Assembly (NCBI GenBank): GCA_003116995.1
Contig: BDSL01000006.1
Span: 248,001 to 312,000 of the forward strand
DNA length: 64,000 bases
Direction of reading: 5' to 3'
DNA from: Yamagishiella unicocca
Lineage: Eukaryota > Chlorophyta > Chlorophyceae > Chlamydomonadales > Volvocaceae
The notes under the pieces were generated by a model. That model saw only the letters and a list, made by a program, of their open reading frames with translations. It made no database searches and was not told where the DNA came from. Shown in pieces: positions 55,216 through 64,000 of this stretch. Within the stretch, counting starts at the first letter, position 1. Each line of letters starts with the position of its first letter. The translations under genes and the position numbers were made by a program.

Positions 55216-55663
55216 ACCGGAACCCCTGTCATGCCCCAGCACCGGCATGGCCGATTCGCAGGCATTGGTCATGGTATCGGTGCCGCTCCAGAAACGCGAA
55301 TCTGAGCGTGACAGTTAGAGTGAAAGGTCTCGCGAGTGCGTTGTTAGGTACCGTGCATTGGCACTCAGTAATGGACTTCGTCTCATCTCGTCTGATAGCT
55401 TTCGGAGCAAGGGGACAGAGAACATTCAGCGGCACCAACCACCCAGGGGCAAGTAACCTCAATGGTCCCCATATTAGCAATACACCAACTGCAGTCCAAG
55501 CAGCTCATCGATCAGATCAACTAGCAGAGCGCCTCAACAAGTCGAACAGAAGCCCCCCACCAGAGACCCAAGAAAATTCCTCCCACAACGGGCCAGCACC
55601 CAGCCCGAAATAAGGCGGAGCAAAAAAGGAGCTCCCGCAGACGGGAAGCAGCCTGGCATCCAT
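55216..55663. other. unassigned spacer between LINE F copies
   Basis: No convincing ORF and no repeat recognised elsewhere in the window. Confidence 0.4.
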
Positions 55664-56166
55664 ATGTCGAAGTACAAGCATTGGATGGGATTACCCTTTG
55701 AGCGTAGTGCGCCCATCACATGGCTGCCGCACGTGTCGGCCTGCATGCCTTTTGAGCGGCACCGACGTCTTATGCGCTTCCGTATGTGCTGTTGGCCCAT
55801 AGCGGCCAACAGGGCTCAGGGGTTGCCTAGGGCCCAGGTTGTGTCGGATTTGCTCCAGTGGCGCTATTGAAGATGAGCAGCATGTACTGTGTGTTTGCCC
55901 TGCGTATGCCAACCTAAGAGTTGACATGCAATTACCCGTTGGGGATATGAGATCTATCATGCACACTTTCGACCAGGTTAAGTTGGCCAGTCTATTGGAC
56001 CAGATCTGGGCTACGCGTAATAATGTCGAACCCTTTGGGCGATAGTTCTTTTTCTTGTCTAAGGAACCTGAGTGTACAAACGCCTGTTTTACGTTTGGCG
56101 AGGCGAGGAGCCGCACGGCTCGTTTAGTCTGTTACCACCTGGGCTACACCCCCAATCACGTGTAAC
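55664..56166 (+). mobile_element. LINE F, 5'-truncated copy 2
   Basis: Longer copy. A frame from about 55664 reads HVSACMPFERHRRLMRFRM and NRAQGLPRAQ, the region before the finger. After a frameshift near 55838 the finger itself follows (MCRICSSGAIEDEQHVLCVC, stop at 56045) and the same 3' UTR as copy 1, ending CACGTGTAAC at 56166. Confidence 0.8.
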
Positions 56167-56886
56167 GTGTATCAGTATCAGGCGCACCGGCCGCAATATG
56201 TGAGGCTTCATACCTGCCATACAACAATGATATAGCGCCGCTCGTTCTTCTGTCCGTTCCTTGCATGACCGGGGGATTGATGATTCTTGCCATACCCGGC
56301 GCATTTGGGGCCGGCCGCGGCGCTGACACGGTGCGGTCGTACGACCCCTCTCGTGGCCCAGCGCGTTCCCCTCTTTCGTACCATCCAACCCACCAAGGCG
56401 CATGCCTGGGCCCACCATGAGAAAGAGTTCAATTTACTTGGCTTCAAATCTTCGGTCCACTTCAGCCATGTCCATGAACGATGAACGCTGGAGTTTACTG
56501 CCCCAAGACATCATTTACATCCACGTTTGATATATGCGAGATAAATACACGTCTAGCGTTTTGGCATGACACCCCGCCGCCTAGACTTGACACCCTTTGA
56601 AACGGGTCCCTTTGCCGAGATCATGCGCCGCCGCTACTGTTGCCCGCAACCACAGGCGAACCTAGGGGGGGCACCTAGTAGTCATCCCTTTGCACAAGGT
56701 GGCAGGGCGGCGACGCAAGGATAAAGGTGAAGCAATGCTTAACTTGCACATCTTCTATAACGGGTTTCGCGATAGAAAGGATGACAGGCGCGCAATCATA
56801 ATCAGTGTGGATCGGTTCGACTACAGACCCGCTGCTACCAATCATCCAACTCATCGGATCTTCTCCGCGCATAGCGATGCTATGAG
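56167..56886. other. unassigned, AT-richer spacer
   Basis: No supported ORF on either strand. Base composition is visibly less GC-rich than the host genes. It precedes, on the minus-strand 3' side, the ADP-ribosyltransferase-like gene. Confidence 0.4.
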
Positions 56887-57423
56887 TTAAACCGCCTCCC
56901 CCTTGACTTTGAAGGCCAGGACAGTGTTCCCGGCCACGGTAACACCCTGGTCAGACACGATCGGCGTGAAACGGACGCATGGCGCAATCAGAATTTCAGC
57001 CTCATCCACATAGTGACTGTCACCCCCGACTGCAAGCGCACGCACACGTTCATTTGCGATGACGAGCTTGCATATGTTGGCCTTGCCATCAGCCAGGTGC
57101 TTCCTAGCCCACGCCTCGGCACCATCCGCACTTGTGGACACGGCGAGCCAACGCCGTTTGTCAGTCGTCGGTGTCATCGAAGCCGGAGGTACAGCCCGCC
57201 AGACGACTGTCTCCAGGGGCAGCGGCGGCGACTTTGCCAGACTCGTCCAGATAGTGGCAACGTGGCCGGCTACCTCGATGTCAATTTCAGCATCCAGCAA
57301 AGAGTTCAGCGTGCTGCCCATTATCGTATTGTAGCCCTGCCACATATTCAGCGCGTAAATTAGCAGTGGGTCTTGCGCTTCCGGGGTCATCAATTGCTGT
57401 TGACGCCACTCACGAGCGTCCAT
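56887..57423 (-). CDS. ADP-ribosyltransferase-like protein (ART superfamily, R-S-E type)
   Basis: Single-exon minus-strand frame, 178 residues from the first in-frame ATG (57423). The frame is open upstream to about 57504, so an upstream exon is possible. The order of motifs fits the ART fold: a helical N-terminal part with LNSLLDAE, then KSPPLPLETVVWRAV (candidate catalytic Arg76), WLAVSTSADGAEAW (the STS strand, 96-98), and SHYVDEAEILIAP with the E-x-E pair (Glu141, Glu143) that transfers ADP-ribose from NAD to protein side chains. No signal peptide is visible, so it probably acts in the cytosol, on itself or a host target. It is the only non-retroelement ORF in its neighbourhood, has no introns and lies in AT-richer DNA, consistent with acquisition by transfer. 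I infer the fold from motifs only; target and role are unknown. Confidence 0.55.
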   Translation of the reverse strand: MDAREWRQQQLMTPEAQDPLLIYALNMWQGYNTIMGSTLNSLLDAEIDIEVAGHVATIWTSLAKSPPLPLETVVWRAVPPASMTPTTDKRRWLAVSTSADGAEAWARKHLADGKANICKLVIANERVRALAVGGDSHYVDEAEILIAPCVRFTPIVSDQGVTVAGNTVLAFKVKGEAV

Positions 57424-59082
57424 TTGTTCCTGGAAAAGCTGGGGAGAGGTCACGTGGGAAAAGGAGTTTGGAAAGAACTCAGGCACAAGTGAAATACTCA
57501 GGGCTCACTGAAGGGGTTCCAGGATTGCATGACACCAGGTTGTCCCCAGGCGACACCCTGGCTACGGGGAACGCCATCCCAACCCCCAGGCCCAACCCAA
57601 CACAGGGATACACCCAACAGCACGGGGACAGCCCCAGCGACACAGTGAGAGCGTGCGGTCGTACGAGGGGACCCCTGGGCATGCGAGGGTCCTCAGGAAT
57701 GAGCTGGAAGCTTCCAGCAGGCGGGACCCAATGCCTTCGATTGAGGTCTTCCCCTGCGCGCCCGCGACCACACAATCGGACTAGGACCCTTCAGGCTCAC
57801 CTTTGAAGCCAAGTGTGCGGTCGCGGCTCCGGGCGAGGGAGAGTGCAAGAGAATCTGAATGCGACCCCACCGACCAGCTTTTTTCGCAAATCCACGAGGT
57901 CGTTCCTGCAACAGCGAGCGCAGCGACATCACTCACGGGCCGGGAAGGCCAACCACCCCGGTCAAAACATTTGATCTAAACTTACTTCTGCGGCCCCGCA
58001 GCTCTAGGCGCCCTGCCGAGTGACGTCTGAATATACCAAGAGCTCGTGACGTCGCTCGCGGATATCGTTTTGCGCAAAATTGTGACGAGGTCACGACTCG
58101 ATCCTACAAGTTCAGATTGTCCACGCTCTGATGCCCCGATAGTCCTATTTCTTGCTTTATGTTTATATACAGGCGCTGCGCGAGGACTCGCGCGCTTGCT
58201 GAAAATGACTGTCTGACGTGCCTGCTCCGGGACTAGGGTTGTGTCACTATGGGGCGCCACGTTTAGTGACGTACAGGGGGGAAATTGAAATCCAAGCCCA
58301 GGCCGCCAATTTTTCATTTTGTTACAACCAATTATTATTTCTAGACGAATCGAGCTTGCTGTAAGGAAGTCAGTCGGAATGCATTTCACGCTGAGACCTA
58401 TCCATTTGTAGAACGCAGGGGCTTTGCGCTGTTAAGCAAAGTAACACGAAGGCATTCTGTGTAAACATTGTGAGCAACCAGCGGTTTGCACGGCAATCAT
58501 ATTGCGAACCGTGCAAGCATGCAAGCATACCCGCAACGTATGTAAACAAACATAATACCATCACCCATTTACATCGATTTGGTATCAATGTATGTATCCA
58601 CGGCAAATAAACAACAGTAGGATGCTGAGGACACCGACGACGGTCTCTCACAGCACCGGCAATGAAGACGGCTGTGGCGGCTGGCATGGTACGGACGCCT
58701 GGCCTCTGATGGCCTCTGATACGGACACCTCTGATACGGAAGCAGAAGCTGCGTCGGACAATGGTAGTGTGACCTCGGCAGTAGTTGTACGTGCACGCAG
58801 TGCGGCCGACACAGGCACAGCTGGTAAATAGCTGGGGCAGCCCCGCGTTGGAGGTAGGAGGCGCATGCAGGGGGTTCAGGTGACACAGGAAGGTCAGCAG
58901 GCGCCTGCAACCGTTCAGGCGGCAGCACACGCACGCAGATCCAGGCCGTGTACGTGCGATATGTTTGCTGCCGCGGTCGGGCATCACCTGCTAAACGTAT
59001 GCACTGCCCAATAATATTGCCGACATCTTTTCTGGCATGGCGCGCGGCGGCTGAGTCGGCAGCAGCTGACACCGTCATTCCC
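57424..59082. other. unassigned 1.7 kb
   Basis: Several ORFs of 70-205 codons overlap on both strands; none shows a recognisable motif. 58030-58640 is clearly AT-richer than average. Confidence 0.4.
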
Positions 59083-59214
59083 TCAAGTAAAAGTCACCCA
59101 CACACGAGTCGCATCGTTGCGGCGCTTCAAGTAACAGTCACCCACACACGAGTCGCATCGTTGCGGCGCTTCAAGTAAAAGTCACCCACACACGAGTTGC
59201 ATCGTTGCGGCGCT
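59083..59214 (+). repeat. 44-bp tandem repeat, three units
   Basis: Unit tcaagtaaaagtcacccaca then cacgagtcgcatcgttgcgg cgct, three copies with two substitutions. Confidence 0.92.
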
Positions 59215-59221
59215 TCACTGC

Positions 59222-59525
59222 TTCGTCGGCTGCTGGGCGGTTAGGTTGGTTGGTGGTTGGTTCCTGATAGGGGAGCCTCTAGTGCAAATTCCCCCTGGGG
59301 TACTGGCTGCTGCTCTGTGTGCCTACGGCCTGTCGATTTGGTGTTCTGGTGATTTGCCTTTGTTCCGTGCACGTCGATCTCTGTCTCCTCCGTCTTCCTC
59401 GGTGTCAGACGATGTGCCCGATGGTTCTACCTCTTGGTCTGGAACGCACTGGAACCGTTACAACAACGAGAGTGAATCGACCCTGCGTACACTCGCACAC
59501 TTGGTCTGGAACCCACTGTAACCGT
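59222..59525 (+). mobile_element. L1-like LINE (second family) 3' end, plus strand
   Basis: Plus-strand counterpart of the 3' UTR at 33417-33720: GGTTCCTGATAGGGGAGCC, GGCCTGTCGATTTGGTGTTC, then CTCTTGGTCTGGAAC. The terminal ACTGKAACCGTTACAAC occurs twice (about 59448 and 59515), as in the doubled ends of the other family. Confidence 0.8.
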
Positions 59526-59735
59526 TACAACCCCAACACGGCTTAAGGCAGCAGGTGGGCCAGCTTTCTGGGTTTGCCAGCCAGATAAGTCCTTAAGTTG
59601 TTTATAAGCTGGTTTCTTAGGGAACCGCGGTAGTGCCCATCCCTAAGTTTCTTAGGATGACTACCGGTATGCACCACCTTAGACCGGCTTAGCTGGTTGG
59701 TGTACCTACTTAACCCCCTGCTGCATCTCTTTGCG
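59526..59735. other. unassigned spacer
   Basis: About 200 bp with short inverted stretches around TTTCTTAGGGA and CCCTAAGTTTCTTAGG. No ORF. Confidence 0.4.
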
Positions 59736-60757
59736 TGAGGAGAGGGAGGGGCAGCATCTCTTCATTCCCGCCCGCTAGCCACTTGTTTCGCCCGAGCCGT
59801 CCATCGAACCTGACCCCACCCCACCCCACCCGACCCCGCCTCCAAGGGAACTTCACGTCGGACTGCTCCGTGTCCCTCGACTCGGCGAACAAGCCGGTGC
59901 TGCTGGCGGGTAGCGGCTACACGCCGCGAGAAAGGCGGCCGCGGATATATGTGTACGACATACCGCACAAGGAGGCATAATGGATACGCGTTTGTCTGTC
60001 CAACGAACACACACCGGACCTCCGATCGCCGTAACTAACCTCCAACTAAACCATAACCATAAACCTCCGTAAGTTCTGGTGTCTGTCATGGGCTGCCTGC
60101 CGCTGGTGATCAGCGACTCTGTGATGCAGCCCCTCGAGCCGGAGATGGACTGGAACCTGTTCGGGATGCGGGTGGCGCATGCGGACATACCTCGACTGCA
60201 CGAGCTGCTGGAGGCGGTGGACGAGCCCTCCCTGGACCGCTTGAGCGAGTCGCTGCGTTGTGCAGCCCAACACATGATCTACAGCTCCATTGGCGGCGCG
60301 TTCATGCAAGAGGACGGCAGGTAATGGGAAGAACGAAGACAAAGGCACTGTTTGGAGTTGCCTCTCAAGAAACAGTTGGTTGCCGTCTATTATTGGCCTG
60401 CCAGTTAGGACAACGTGGATAAGATTATGAACTCGGAAGTCCATTTGTCCCACTCCGATGTTTAACTGATAGGCCACTGGATGTACGAACTAGGCGGTTT
60501 GGGAACTGTCGTACCGCTCCAGGACCAGAGCCCACCGCATAAATTGCATACACCCGCGCCGTCTGAGCCCAATTCGCTCTGGATCCACACAGGTGGGACG
60601 CGTTTGAATTCATAATGGAAATCTTGCGCATGCAGCAGACCTACCCCGGCCTGGACCCAAAGCAGTACGTTGAAAAGGACGCGGACTTCAGGTCGTTTGT
60701 CAACTGCGGCGAACCTGACATGGTGACGTACGGCAGGAAGCTGATTAAGTCCCAACG
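59736..60757 (+). pseudogene. exostosin pseudogene (partial copy of 22874-30432)
   Basis: Matches the parent intron/exon from about 23910 to 24177 (exon with NFTSDCSVSLD, RIYVYDIPHK), then jumps to about 29306 and follows the parent through the MGCLPLVISD exon (60067-60322), the last intron and the first third of the last exon, stopping at about 60757 where repeat block copy 2 begins. The jump removes seven exons and the whole satellite. With no signal peptide, no middle domain and no C terminus it cannot be functional. Confidence 0.9.
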
Positions 60758-61718
60758 GAAAAGACGGGAACCGTCTTCTTCGTGAAGCAGATGATCGTGT
60801 ATGTTATTTTCGGTTTAGTATGCGTGGATGGAAGGGCGTGTGGAGGATGGGATAACGTGCTGTCCTTGACTTGAGTGGCCTCGGTGTACCCAGGGGTAGC
60901 TGGGTTGCCATCCTTCTGGGAAGCCCTCTGTTTTGCATACGTCAGGCTCGTCTTTTCCAGTGGTGGGCCTTGGCGTGCCCAGGGGTGCCTGGGTTGTCTT
61001 TCTTGTCAGGGTCCACTGTGCTGGGCGAGGTGAGGTGCCAAGTGTTTCGGGTGGCTTTCGGGGCGTCTGCTGGCTGCTAGCGCTGTCAGAGATTGGTGCG
61101 GTGATTTCTGGGTCATCCCCCTTGGGTTTGGCCCGGCTTGCCTCTATTGAGTCCGGGACATGGCCCACCTTCTTGTCCTGGGCAAATCGGGCTTGAGGTC
61201 ACGTAAACATTTGATTTGTTGCGTTGCGAGGTATCTAAGGTACCGGTCCCCAGCCTGTATCGTGAGGCGGCGTACCAGCGTAGTAGTGCATTCAGGCGGT
61301 TTTCTCAGCTGGCGCTCTCTTTCATCGCCCTCCGTCTAGCATAGTTTTATAGCCAACCCAATGTGGTACCATGGACATGCTGCTATTCCTCTTGCGTTGT
61401 AGGGCAGCGTGAGTTGCGCTCGTCCGGCCCACCTGCTCTAAAGAACGCCTGTTATTAGGGGTATCCATTGTTTTGCATCTGCCAGTCGGCAATCCTGTCC
61501 GTTCGCGGCTGCTTTTTCACAGTCATTTGCAATCTTTTTGCGCGCAGCTTCCCAGGCCCCGCTGTAAATTTTGTGTAGTGGGGACTTTTATTCTGCTCCC
61601 GGCCGAGCGGAAATGCGGCCGTTTTTCCGGCCACTACTTTTCGCATCGGCGATACAATATACGGGCTCGGTGCTCGTATTACACTGTCCCGGCCCTCTCC
61701 ACATTCGTTCTGGCTCCC

Positions 61719-61722
<4 letters not shown>

Positions 61723-61757
<35 letters not shown>
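61723..61757 (+). repeat. A35 homopolymer inside a LINE insertion
   Basis: 35 consecutive A directly after a mini LINE 3' end (CTCCCTTGT). It looks like a poly(A) tail fossil and is followed without spacer by another LINE fragment. Confidence 0.95.
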
Positions 61758-61758
<1 letters not shown>

Positions 61759-62020
61759 CGGCCTGGCCTTTTGGCCCTCCCGGTGTGCTCTCGCGCATCG
61801 CTGCAGGCTTGGTGTTGGTGGCTCGTGGTCGGCACGCTTTCCCTACTCGGCGAGGCTCTTTCGCACTTGTAGTCGTTTTCGGTTTCCCTGTCGGCCTCGG
61901 TCCGGCTGCCTTTTCCCGACCAGTGAGGAGTGGTTTTGACTTCGTCCGGTGATCTGTGTTGTGGCCTGGCCCATTGGGCCCGCCTGGTTGCGCTTCCGCG
62001 CTTGAGCCGCTCTGGCTCCC

Positions 62021-62105
62021 CTGTAACACTCGCATTCTTGTAATACTCGCATTCTTGTAATACTCGCATTCTTGTAATACTCGCATTCTTGTAATACTCG
62101 CATTC
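62021..62105 (+). repeat. 17-bp tandem repeat of the LINE terminus, five units
   Basis: Unit TTGTAATACTCGCATTC; the first unit differs (CTGTAACACTCGCATTC). The unit equals the last 17 bp of the L1-like 3' UTR. Confidence 0.95.
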
Positions 62106-62336
62106 TCTCCACATACGATCTCGGCTTTTTTTAGCAGGGAGTGTCATGACGAGCATCCTCTGCGCAGCTTCCCGACGCTCGCTTGTATTTTTGCCTATTA
62201 GGGGTCTCCGTTCTGCAATCGGCCATGTGGTTCTGCGTTCCGTGTGTTGAGTTCATCTGGCCAAGATACGAACAGTTTATTCGGCATCGCCGGTAGTTTC
62301 ATACGGGCTCGTCTGTACAAAATCTCGCTACAACGG

Positions 62337-62860
62337 TCTGCCCCCGTTTTCTTCTGGGCCCGCCTCAGTGCGTTTGCCGAGCTGGGGCTGGCCCCCCGCG
62401 GGTGGGGGGCCATCCCGTCCGATCACCCCTTCCTCGCCGCCTCGCCCGCGGGGGAGGTGGTCTTCCCGGGCCGCCCGGGTGCCGAGGAGTGACCCGACGG
62501 CTGACTCGGGGGCGATTTTCTGGGCCTTAGGCCCCCGCTCTGCTGTCTTTTGTGGGTGCTTTTGGGTTCTGGGGCTTGGGGCCCCCGTTTTGCCGGGACG
62601 CGTTCCTCGCGTCTCGCTGCTGGCTTGGTGCAGGTGGTTCGTGTTGTCTGGACGCGCTTGTTCTCCTCCCCGTGCTTTGAGTTGTGCGTGCTGCCTTCTC
62701 CGTGTCCTCGTGTTTGGCTGCCTTCGGCTTTTGCCCCTTCCCGGCCGGTGAGGGCGGGCTCTTTTGCCCAGTGACCCGTGTCGTGGTCTGGCCCCTCGGG
62801 CCCGCCTGGTTGCGCTTCCGCGCTTAAGCCGTTCTGGCTCCCTTGTAATACTCGCATTCT
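62337..62860 (+). mobile_element. L1-like LINE, 5'-truncated copy E
   Basis: Begins before ARLSAFAELGLAPRGW, stop at 62490, then the same 3' UTR as copies A-C (a few substitutions), ending TTGTAATACTCGCATTCTGC at 62861. Confidence 0.85.
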
Positions 62861-62872
62861 GCCCCCGTTTTG

Positions 62873-62976
62873 TTCTGCTTATCAGTTCTGCTTATCAGTT
62901 CTGCTTATCAGTTCTGCCTATCAGTTCTGCCTACCAGTTCTGCCTACCAGTTCTGCCTCTCAGTTCTGATTATCAG
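62873..62976 (+). repeat. 13-bp tandem repeat, eight units (5' region of the next L1-like element)
   Basis: Unit TTCTGCTTATCAG with point variants, between the 3' end of copy E and the first ORF of the next element. Probably part of that element's 5' UTR. Confidence 0.85.
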
Positions 62977-63049
62977 TTCTGCATTCTCGGTTCCGCCTTC
63001 ATGGCCGGGCCCGCTGCCGCCCCGGCCCTCTAACTGGACCGCTCCCGGC

Positions 63050-64000
63050 ATGGCGCGCCGTGAGCGTGGCGCCGGTGCTAGCACTGGCGGCGCTCGCTCG
63101 GCCCCGTCCGCCATCCCCGTCGACTGTATCCCTGGCTTGGCCAGGGAGGTGGGGCAATCACAACTGGTGGTCGCCTCCTTCACTGCCATCGTACGCGGCT
63201 CTCGGGCCAACACGGTGGCCGGCCGCACCGACCCCTTCCTGCGCTCCCTCCTGAAGGGCCTTCAGCCGGTGTTCACCTTCGCCGCAGCCCACGGCCTCAC
63301 CGCCCCCGGTGGCGTGGGCGGCTGCCCCCTCATCAACGTTCCGGGGGGACTATCCATCCGCTTCGACCTGGTCTTCGATCCGCCTCTGCTCGCGCAGCTC
63401 GCCCTCCTCCTGGACGCCCACAGCTGCCTCACCACGTCGGCTCTCCAACGGGACGCTGCCCCTCTCGTCTGGTCGGTCGCCACCGGTGACCGCTACCTCC
63501 GCCCCCGCCCCCTGACCCTGCTGACCTCGGGCTGGCCAGCGGCGCTCTCCGCAGCCAGTGTCCGCGCCCAGATGGCGGCCAGCCTCGGCGCTTCCGTCCT
63601 CTCCGCCACCCCGTACACCCTCTGCCGGATCCCCGAAGCCCTGGTGATCCGGGACCGCTGGCTGGTGACCCTGCCGCCCGATACCGTCCTGCCTGCAGCC
63701 CTGCCCCTTACCCTGGACGTCCGCGGTGCCGTCCCGTTCAAGGTGCGCCTGGGGACCATCGACATGGATGTCTACCAGGCCCAGCAGGCCGCCGCTCGGG
63801 ACTGCGCCCGCCGTGCCCAGACCGCCCCTGTCGCGGCCGGCCGTGCTCCCGCCTGGGGGGGCCCTCGTGCCCCGGTGGCCACCCCGGCTCGCCCAGGGGC
63901 CACGGGTAACCCCAGCACCTCCGGCGGCCCCACCGGCTCCGGCAGCCCCAACAGCTCCGGCGGCCCCAGCGGCTCCGGCGGCCTCAACGGCTCCGGCGGC
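63050..64000 (+). CDS. L1-like element ORF1 (open at window end)
   Basis: ATG at 63050-63052 starts a frame open for 317 codons to the end of the window. It begins MARRERGAGASTGGARS and contains a folded-looking central part (GLSIRFDLVFDPPLLAQLALL, VPFKVRLGTIDMDVYQAQQA), then a Pro/Ala and Gly/Ser-rich tail with SGG repeats. I recognise no catalytic motif. Its position directly after a stacked LINE 3' end and a 5' repeat tract, and its codon use matching the L1-like ORF2 fragment at 19378, make ORF1 of a longer, perhaps complete, Zepp-like element the likely identity. An upstream ATG at 63001 gives only 10 codons. Confidence 0.65.
   Translation, partial: MARRERGAGASTGGARSAPSAIPVDCIPGLAREVGQSQLVVASFTAIVRGSRANTVAGRTDPFLRSLLKGLQPVFTFAAAHGLTAPGGVGGCPLINVPGGLSIRFDLVFDPPLLAQLALLLDAHSCLTTSALQRDAAPLVWSVATGDRYLRPRPLTLLTSGWPAALSAASVRAQMAASLGASVLSATPYTLCRIPEALVIRDRWLVTLPPDTVLPAALPLTLDVRGAVPFKVRLGTIDMDVYQAQQAAARDCARRAQTAPVAAGRAPAWGGPRAPVATPARPGATGNPSTSGGPTGSGSPNSSGGPSGSGGLNGSGG

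Larger units (their letters stand above)
61695..62114 (+). mobile_element. nested LINE 3'-end insertion with 10-bp target duplication
   Basis: Insert 61705-62104 is bounded by CTCTCCACAT at 61695-61704 and 62105-62114; the empty site is intact in block copy 1 at 18168-18177. The insert starts with TCGTTCTGGCTCCCTTGTAA and a 35-nt A run (61723-61757), then a 5'-truncated divergent L1-like 3' UTR like 22240-22520, and ends with five tandem 17-mers. Confidence 0.9.
60759..62336 (+). mobile_element. 1.2 kb repeat block, copy 2, with nested insertion
   Basis: Copy of 17165-18400. Same 5' start at the AAGACGG hairpin and same end at the GCTACAACGG junction (62327-62336). It carries small deletions relative to copy 1 and a 400-bp LINE insertion at 61705-62104. 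Confidence 0.8.

Noticed and set aside
58370..59078. Overlapping minus-strand ORFs of 169 and 205 codons
   Set aside because: No domain, no start context, and they end in a tandem-repeat region; not enough to call genes.

Overview
The window looks like nuclear DNA of a GC-rich green alga, most likely a volvocine relative of Chlamydomonas. The evidence is the many short GT-AG introns with C-rich 3' ends, TGTAA polyadenylation signals just after gene ends, long Ala/Gly/Gln/Asp homopolymer tracts in proteins, an exostosin-type glycosyltransferase with EGF-like cysteine motifs, and a Dualen/RandI-type non-LTR retrotransposon, a family first described in C. reinhardtii. Nothing looks bacterial or viral.

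Layout. (1) 1-5824, +: 3' two-thirds of the gene for translation initiation factor eIF2B epsilon, 12 exons whose phases all join. (2) 7361-16612, +: a four-exon gene for an about 2750-residue low-complexity protein with an F-box-like N terminus. (3) 17165-22540: retroelement debris. A roughly 1.2 kb repeat block is followed by 5'-truncated L1-like (Zepp-like) LINE copies stacked head to tail at a CTACAATGG junction. (4) 22874-30432, +: a secreted/Golgi exostosin (GT47) gene whose eleventh recognised intron carries 35 nearly perfect copies of a 40-bp satellite and which seems to lack one exon. (5) 32404-56166: a nest of LINEs. A decayed minus-strand L1-like element was hit twice by Dualen elements, once by a complete plus-strand copy (41003-53433, 12.4 kb, ORFs intact) and once by a 5'-truncated minus-strand copy (34931-38726). 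Both insertions have 14-bp target duplications and recognisable empty sites. (6) 56887-57423, -: a small intronless ADP-ribosyltransferase-like gene. (7) 59736-60757: a broken partial copy of the exostosin gene, then a second copy of the 1.2 kb block with a datable nested insertion, another L1-like 3' end, and the start of a probably complete L1-like element (ORF1 from 63050, open at the window end).

How it fits together: two or three ordinary host genes sit beside a retrotransposon-dense tract of the kind that forms Zepp-like clusters (in C. reinhardtii, putative centromeres). The most unusual object is the full-length Dualen element. Its first ORF looks like a secreted or membrane-anchored Cys-rich glycoprotein. 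Its 3667-residue second ORF carries a multi-spanning hydrophobic region ahead of the known cysteine protease, APE, RT, RNase H and restriction-like endonuclease domains.
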